Assembly: GCF_019956555.1 (NCBI RefSeq)
Contig: NZ_JAHBDQ010000022.1
Location: forward strand, 1-64,000
Direction of reading: 5' to 3'
DNA from: Pseudomonas sp. A-RE-19
GTDB taxonomy: Bacteria > Pseudomonadota > Gammaproteobacteria > Pseudomonadales > Pseudomonadaceae
Length of the DNA: 64,000 bases
Part shown: positions 59,451 through 64,000 of the stretch, piece after piece
Layout of the letters: every line of letters begins with the position of its first letter
Numbering within the stretch: position 1 is the first letter of the stretch
Program-made: the position numbers and the translations under genes
Notes under the pieces: generated by a model
Seen by the model: only the letters and a program-made list of their open reading frames with translations
Databases searched by the model: none
Told to the model about the DNA's origin: nothing

Positions 59451-60188
59451 ATGAGCCAAACCGAACCGCTAGACCAAGATCCCGTGTTCCAGTTGAAGGG
59501 CAGCATGCTCGCCATTACGGTGCTGGAACTGGCCCGTAACGACCTTGAGAACCTTGATCGGCAACTGGCCGCCAAGGTCGCCCAGGCGCCTAACTTCTTC
59601 AGCAACGCGCCGCTGGTACTGGCCCTGGACAAACTCCCGGCCAGCGAAGGCGCGGTCGACTTGCCGGGCCTGATGCGCGTTTGCCGTCAGCATGGCCTGC
59701 GCACCCTGGCGATCCGAGCCAGCCGCATCGAAGACATCGCCGCCGCCATCGCGGTCGATTTGCCAGTGCTGCCGCCCTCCGGCGCCCGTGAACGACCGCT
59801 CGACCCGCACGAAGGCGAAATAAAGAAAAAACCGGAAAAACCACCGGAACCGACCATCAAACCGACGAAAATCATTACCTCGCCAGTACGTGGTGGCCAA
59901 CAGATTTATGCCCAGGGTTGCGATTTGGTGGTGATTTCGTCGGTCAGCCCGGGGGCGGAACTTCTCGCCGATGGGAACATCCATGTATACGGCCCGATGC
60001 GCGGTCGTGTGTTGGCCGGCGTCAAAGGTGACACGAAAGCCAGGATTTTCTGTCAGCAAATGACCGCTGAACTGGTCTCCATCGCCGGCCACTACAAGGT
60101 TTCCGAGGATTTGCGACGCGATCCATTGTGGGGCGCAGGCGTACAAGTCAGCCTGTCGGGCGACGTGTTGAACATCATTCGGCTTTAA
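59451..60188 (+). CDS. minC: Septum site-determining protein MinC
   Basis: FtsZ inhibitor preventing polar division. 245 residues: N-terminal MSQTEPLDQDPVFQLKGSMLAITVLEL domain that contacts FtsZ, a Lys/Pro-rich linker (EIKKKPEKPPEPTIKPTK), and a C-terminal right-handed beta-helix (VRGGQQIYAQGCDLVVISSVSPGAELLADGNIHVYGPMRGRVLAG) that binds MinD and dimerises. Start at 59451; the frame is open from 59427. The first of minC-minD-minE, although 201 bases separate it from minD. Confidence 0.95.
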   Translation: MSQTEPLDQDPVFQLKGSMLAITVLELARNDLENLDRQLAAKVAQAPNFFSNAPLVLALDKLPASEGAVDLPGLMRVCRQHGLRTLAIRASRIEDIAAAIAVDLPVLPPSGARERPLDPHEGEIKKKPEKPPEPTIKPTKIITSPVRGGQQIYAQGCDLVVISSVSPGAELLADGNIHVYGPMRGRVLAGVKGDTKARIFCQQMTAELVSIAGHYKVSEDLRRDPLWGAGVQVSLSGDVLNIIRL

Positions 60189-60389
60189 CGGATACTGCCG
60201 CATTTTCCAAGCATCTCTAAAACGTAGCGAAAACGGCTCAAACGAAGTAGGAAAAAGGCCAAAAGCAGTGTTTACCGGGGGTAAACGCCGCTCAGAACCG
60301 GATTCCAGCCAAGGCTGTCCGACTGCAGTAGTTTTTCAAGAGATGTTTTTCAGGGGCTAAACGTCCTTTTTCCTTAGGGGTAAAACACC
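60189..60389. promoter_or_regulatory. minC-minD spacer
   Basis: 201 bases between minC and minD with an inverted repeat GTTTACCGGGGGTAAAC (about 60267-60284). It is long enough for a separate minDE promoter, which agrees with minDE being needed together in excess of minC. Confidence 0.45.
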
Positions 60390-61202
60390 TTGGCCAAGAT
60401 TCTCGTGGTTACATCCGGCAAGGGTGGTGTGGGTAAGACCACCACCAGCGCCGCTATCGGTACCGGCCTCGCACTGCGTGGTCACAAAACAGTTATCGTC
60501 GACTTCGACGTTGGTTTGCGTAACCTCGACCTGATCATGGGTTGCGAGCGCCGCGTGGTGTATGACTTCGTCAACGTGGTGAACGGCGAAGCCAACCTGC
60601 AACAGGCCCTGATCAAAGACAAGCGCCTGGAAAACCTCTACGTACTGGCCGCCAGCCAGACTCGCGATAAAGACGCGCTGACCGTAGAAGGCGTGGAAAA
60701 AGTCCTGATGCAGCTCAAGGAAGACTTCGATTTCGTAGTCTGCGACTCCCCGGCCGGTATCGAAAAAGGTGCCCACCTGGCCATGTACTTCGCCGACGAA
60801 GCGATTGTCGTGACCAACCCGGAAGTCTCCTCCGTACGTGACTCGGACCGCATGCTGGGCCTGCTGGCCAGCAAATCCCGTCGCGCCGAAAGAGGCGAAG
60901 ACCCGATCAAGGAACACCTGCTGATCACCCGCTACCATCCAGAACGTGTAAGCAAGGGCGAAATGCTCGGCGTCGAAGACGTCAAGGATATTCTCTCGGT
61001 GACATTGCTCGGCGTGATCCCTGAATCCCAGGCAGTGCTCAAGGCATCGAACCAGGGTATTCCGGTGATTCTCGACGACCAGAGCGATGCTGGCCAGGCG
61101 TACAGCGATACCGTTGACCGCCTGCTGGGCGAAAGTCGCGAACACCGGTTCCTTGATGTCGAGAAGAAGGGATTCTTCGAGCGCCTGTTTGGAGGTAGGT
61201 AA
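60390..61202 (+). CDS. minD: Septum site-determining ATPase MinD
   Basis: Membrane-binding ATPase that oscillates with MinE and recruits MinC. 270 residues with the deviant Walker A GKGGVGKTTTS (Lys11, Lys16), switch DVGLRNLDLIMGCE, the VCDSPAGIE stretch and an amphipathic C-terminal helix (GFFERLFGG) for membrane binding. It begins at a TTG (60390) preceded by AGGGG. It overlaps minE by one base. Confidence 0.97.
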   Translation: MAKILVVTSGKGGVGKTTTSAAIGTGLALRGHKTVIVDFDVGLRNLDLIMGCERRVVYDFVNVVNGEANLQQALIKDKRLENLYVLAASQTRDKDALTVEGVEKVLMQLKEDFDFVVCDSPAGIEKGAHLAMYFADEAIVVTNPEVSSVRDSDRMLGLLASKSRRAERGEDPIKEHLLITRYHPERVSKGEMLGVEDVKDILSVTLLGVIPESQAVLKASNQGIPVILDDQSDAGQAYSDTVDRLLGESREHRFLDVEKKGFFERLFGGR

Positions 61203-61456
61203 TGAACCTTTTTGACTTCTTTCGTGCCAACAAAAAGCAAAACACCGCGTCGGTAGCGAAAGAGCGTCTACAGATCATCGTGGCGCATGAACGCGGCCAG
61301 CGCAGTACGCCGGACTACCTGCCAGCCTTGCAGAAGGAACTGGTGGAAGTGATCCGCAAGTACGTCAATATCGGGTCCGATGACGTGCACGTCGCTCTGG
61401 AAAACCAGGGCAGCTGCTCGATCCTGGAACTCAATATCACCCTGCCAGATCGCTGA
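61202..61456 (+). CDS. minE: Cell division topological specificity factor MinE
   Basis: 84 residues: NLFDFFRANKKQNTASVAKERLQIIVAHERGQ (MinD-contact helix) and the C-terminal dimer domain ending ILELNITLPD. It stimulates MinD ATPase to drive oscillation. Its ATG shares an A with the minD TAA, so translation is coupled. Confidence 0.97.
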   Translation: MNLFDFFRANKKQNTASVAKERLQIIVAHERGQRSTPDYLPALQKELVEVIRKYVNIGSDDVHVALENQGSCSILELNITLPDR

Positions 61457-61500
61457 GTCGATCCGGCGGGAGCCACGGCGGCTCAGGCTCTCCAGCACTT

Positions 61501-61590
61501 TGTAGGAGCGAAGCTTGCTCGCGAAGCAGGCAACTCGGTCTATCTGATAGACCGAGGTGATGCTTTCGCGAGCAAGCTTCGCTCCTACAG
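61501..61590. repeat. REP doublet, 'gaagcttgctcgcgaa' family
   Basis: Arms TGTAGGAGCGAAGCTTGCTCGCGAAGCAGG and complement after minE. Confidence 0.9.
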
Positions 61591-61637
61591 GGCGCGGGGC
61601 CTGAGCCGCCGTTGGCGTTTGTTACGAGGCTGTTTTA

Positions 61638-62273
61638 ATGCCGTTGTCCAACATCCGCATCATCCATCAGGACGCCGCCGTATTGGTGGTGGACAAGCCG
61701 ACCCTGTTGCTCTCTGTCCCTGGCCGGGCCGATGACAACAAAGACTGCCTGATCACGCGCCTGCAAGAAAACGGCTACCCGGAAGCGCGAATTGTCCATC
61801 GCCTGGACTGGGAAACCTCCGGCATCATTCTGCTGGCCCGCGACCCGGACACCCATCGCGAACTGTCTCGACAATTTCACGACCGAGAAACCGAAAAGGC
61901 CTACACCGCCCTGTGCTGGGGACAACCGGAACTGGACAGTGGCAGCATCGACCTGCCCCTGCGCTACGATCCGCCGACCAAGCCACGTCACGTGGTAGAC
62001 CACGAGTTCGGCAAGCATGCCCTGACCTTCTGGCGCGTGCTGGAGCGCTGTGGCGACTGGTGCCGCGTCGAGCTGACGCCGATCACCGGCCGCTCTCACC
62101 AGCTGCGCGTGCACATGCTCTCCATCGGCCACCCGTTATTGGGTGACGGGCTCTACGCCCATCCGCAAGCCCTGGCTGCCTGGCCACGCTTGTGCCTGCA
62201 CGCGAGCATGCTGAGTTTCACCCATCCCCAGACCGGCGATCGCTTGCGTTTCGAATGCCCGGCACCGTTTTAA
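61638..62273 (+). CDS. RluA-family pseudouridine synthase
   Basis: Isomerises uridine to pseudouridine in rRNA or tRNA. 211 residues with VVDKPTLLLSVPGR, the catalytic HRLDWETSGIILLARD (Asp57) and the C-terminal TPITGRSHQLRVHMLSIGHPLLGD segment. RluA-like rather than TruB/RsuA; the short length and LSVPGR are typical of RluA itself. No N-terminal S4 domain. ATG at 61638, 48 bases after the REP. Confidence 0.92.
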   Translation: MPLSNIRIIHQDAAVLVVDKPTLLLSVPGRADDNKDCLITRLQENGYPEARIVHRLDWETSGIILLARDPDTHRELSRQFHDRETEKAYTALCWGQPELDSGSIDLPLRYDPPTKPRHVVDHEFGKHALTFWRVLERCGDWCRVELTPITGRSHQLRVHMLSIGHPLLGDGLYAHPQALAAWPRLCLHASMLSFTHPQTGDRLRFECPAPF

Positions 62274-62323
62274 GCACTGCCTGACCAGCAGTCGCCCGCG
62301 TTAACAAAAGGATCCCTATCCGG

Positions 62324-63430
62324 ATGCGTTGTACCGATTCCCCGGCAACACCCGTCAAAAAAACCCGCAACCAACTGCTCTACCTGATCTACGGCAACCA
62401 GGATGTTTACCGGCGCGAAGCCAAGTTCAGCATCCTGACCGCGCTGTCCCATGCAAAGAAAGGCCAGCCGCCGTGCATCAGGATCCTCACGGATCGCCCG
62501 CAGGACTACGCCGGCTGGCCGGTTGAAACCGTGCGCCTGACCGAGCAAACCCTGACCCGGTGGCAGGGCGAAAACGGCTATCCCCATCGCCGCAAGGCCT
62601 GCGCCATCGCCGCCGGCCTCAAGCTTGCCGAAAAGACCCTGTTCGTCGATACCGACACCCTGTTCGTCAGCGACCCGAATCTGATCTTCAAACAGATTCA
62701 ACCCGGGCATTATTTGATGGACCGCTTCGAGTACGACTGGCAGTACGTCTGTGAGCGCGACGATTACGTGAAGCTCGGCAAATGCCTACGCACTCATGGC
62801 ATCACCCCGGACAACGGCTTCAAGCTTTACAACAGCGGACTCTGCGGCGTGACCGACGGCGATACACCGCTGTTCGAAACGTCGATCCAGTTGATCGACG
62901 AATGGACCCGCGACGGTTTCGACATTCACACCATTGAGCAAATCGCCCTGTCGTTTGCGATGCGCGACCAACCGGTGTGTGAAGCGAAAAGATACATCTA
63001 TCACTACTTCGCGGAAAAACGCTTCTTCCATGCGATGCAGGCGTATTTCTTCTCCCGGCATGGCGAGCAGTTCAGCCAGAATCTGGTGGAGTTGTGCCGC
63101 GATGTACCGCGAGTCAAACCGTTCCCATCAGCCTGGCAACGGCTGAAAATCAAATGGAAATTGCGCAACCAGAGCGGCGCGATGAGAAAAGTCGGGCGCG
63201 ATCTGTTGTATGGCAGTGCAGCGCCCGATCACCCGTACTACACAGCATGCCGACACGAGTGGTGGGAAAGTGCCTCGCGGGAGATTCTGCGCTGGGATAA
63301 AAGCCGTCAGAAAAAGCTGCTGGACACCCATCGCAATCGCTGGCCCAAACAACTGCCCAAACCAGAAAAGCCTGGCGATGAGCAGCTCATCATGAAGTAC
63401 CTGAAAAAGCGGGTAGCCGCAGCCGGTTGA
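62324..63430 (+). CDS. Glycosyltransferase-like protein (GT-A fold, GT8-type features)
   Basis: 368 residues. An N-terminal LLYLIYGNQDVYRREAKFSILTALSHAK and ILTDRPQDYAGWPVE precede the DxD-type motif LFVDTDTLFV (Asp109, Asp111), then an NSGLCGV stretch. These fit a GT-A family transferase with a metal-bound nucleotide sugar. Basic C-terminus (RWPKQLPKPEKPG...KRVAAAG). No signal peptide. Acceptor and product unknown. Start ATG at 62324 after AGGATCC. Confidence 0.75.
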   Translation: MRCTDSPATPVKKTRNQLLYLIYGNQDVYRREAKFSILTALSHAKKGQPPCIRILTDRPQDYAGWPVETVRLTEQTLTRWQGENGYPHRRKACAIAAGLKLAEKTLFVDTDTLFVSDPNLIFKQIQPGHYLMDRFEYDWQYVCERDDYVKLGKCLRTHGITPDNGFKLYNSGLCGVTDGDTPLFETSIQLIDEWTRDGFDIHTIEQIALSFAMRDQPVCEAKRYIYHYFAEKRFFHAMQAYFFSRHGEQFSQNLVELCRDVPRVKPFPSAWQRLKIKWKLRNQSGAMRKVGRDLLYGSAAPDHPYYTACRHEWWESASREILRWDKSRQKKLLDTHRNRWPKQLPKPEKPGDEQLIMKYLKKRVAAAG

Positions 63431-63505
63431 CATGAGCAGCGAACGTCAGGCCCAAAGCCCCAAGCCAATACGTTAAACTCCCGCCACTGCTGTCTGGAGC
63501 TTCTT

Positions 63506-64000
63506 ATGCGCGAAGAGTTGAACCAAGGCCTGATCGACTTCCTCAAGGCCTCCCCTACCCCGTTCCATGCCACCGCCAGCCTTGTTCAGCGTCTGGAAGC
63601 GGCCGGTTTTGTGCGTCTCGACGAGCGCGAGCCGTGGACCACCGAAGCCAATGGTCGTTACTACGTCACCCGTAACGACTCTTCGATCGTCGCGTTCAAA
63701 ATGGGGCGTCATTCGCCCCTGCACGGTGGCATCCGCCTGGTCGGCGCGCACACTGACAGCCCGTGCCTGCGGGTCAAACCCCAGCCGGAGCTGCAACGCC
63801 AGGGTTTCTGGCAATTGGGCGTCGAAGTCTATGGCGGTGCACTGCTGGCGCCGTGGTTTGACCGCGATTTGTCCCTGGCCGGCCGCGTGACCTTCCGCCG
63901 CGATGGCAAGGTCGAGAGCCAGCTGATCGACTTCAAGGCGCCGATCGCCATCATTCCGAACCTGGCCATTCACCTCAACCGTGAAGCCAACATGGGCTGG
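63506..64000 (+). CDS. apeB: M18 family aminopeptidase (partial, N-terminus)
   Basis: 165 codons visible before the window ends: MREELNQGLIDFLKASPTPFHATASLV, KMGRHSPLHGGIRLVGAHTDSPCLRVKPQPE with the zinc His82 and Asp84 of AHTDSP, and APWFDRDLSLAGRV. It matches the M18 aspartyl aminopeptidase family (ApeB/DNPEP-like), which removes N-terminal amino acids in the cytoplasm with two zinc ions. Start ATG at 63506 behind TGGAG. Remainder lies beyond the window. Confidence 0.9.
   Translation, partial: MREELNQGLIDFLKASPTPFHATASLVQRLEAAGFVRLDEREPWTTEANGRYYVTRNDSSIVAFKMGRHSPLHGGIRLVGAHTDSPCLRVKPQPELQRQGFWQLGVEVYGGALLAPWFDRDLSLAGRVTFRRDGKVESQLIDFKAPIAIIPNLAIHLNREANMGW

Overview
The window looks like a chromosomal segment of a Pseudomonas species, most likely of the P. 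fluorescens group. The reasons are gene content and order (thrH/cysH, minCDE, mtnBDC, aroC, prmB, speE, a PuuD-type purine cluster), GC-rich codon use, and about twenty intergenic palindromic REP doublets of the kind typical of these genomes. The species call is inference from protein recognition; no database search was run.

Layout. 0-5.5 kb: thrH and cysH (divergent), the wreck of an NCS1 permease beside a hydantoin/allantoin-type racemase, a LysR/SDR divergent pair and a HAD hydrolase. 5.7-11.0 kb: a 1,621-residue RHS polymorphic toxin whose tip resembles the cholera toxin A-chain ADP-ribosyltransferase, followed by a low-GC candidate immunity gene. 11.1-16.5 kb: small envelope, acidic and hypothetical genes, including a tandem glycine-zipper pair, with an integrase fragment and tRNA-Ser(GGA). 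16.7-24.0 kb: a crotonase-like enzyme, PlsC, a CorA-like transporter, a glutamine amidotransferase and a fatty-acid oxidation pair. 24.3-35.3 kb: a cytochrome c fusion, the transglutaminase/alpha-E/ATP-grasp cassette, an RraB-like protein, speE, an ankyrin protein, a FATP-type acyl-CoA synthetase and a DUF3509 gene behind a sigma-54-like promoter. 35.5-45.8 kb: mtnBDC downstream of an MFS gene and aroC, then prmB, folE and assorted genes. 45.9-57.1 kb: an aminotransferase/MarR pair, then the purine block. 57.2-64.0 kb: patatin and LpxL enzymes, minCDE, an RluA-type synthase, a glycosyltransferase-like protein and the start of an M18 aminopeptidase that runs off the window.

Functional themes. 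The purine block forms an almost complete route from urate to glyoxylate: purine permease, PuuD urate hydroxylase, 5-hydroxyisourate hydrolase (UraH), OHCU decarboxylase (UraD), PuuE allantoinase, allantoicase and ureidoglycolate lyase, plus a Tsx-like nucleoside channel. Two exact copies and one near copy of the palindrome TTGTATACAA sit upstream of its transcription units, which suggests a shared FadR/GntR-type operator. The mtn genes recycle methylthioadenosine and fit with spermidine synthase nearby. The most novel-looking locus is the RHS/ADP-ribosyltransferase/immunity module. The ATP-grasp/alpha-E/transglutaminase operon is a widespread cassette of unsettled function.
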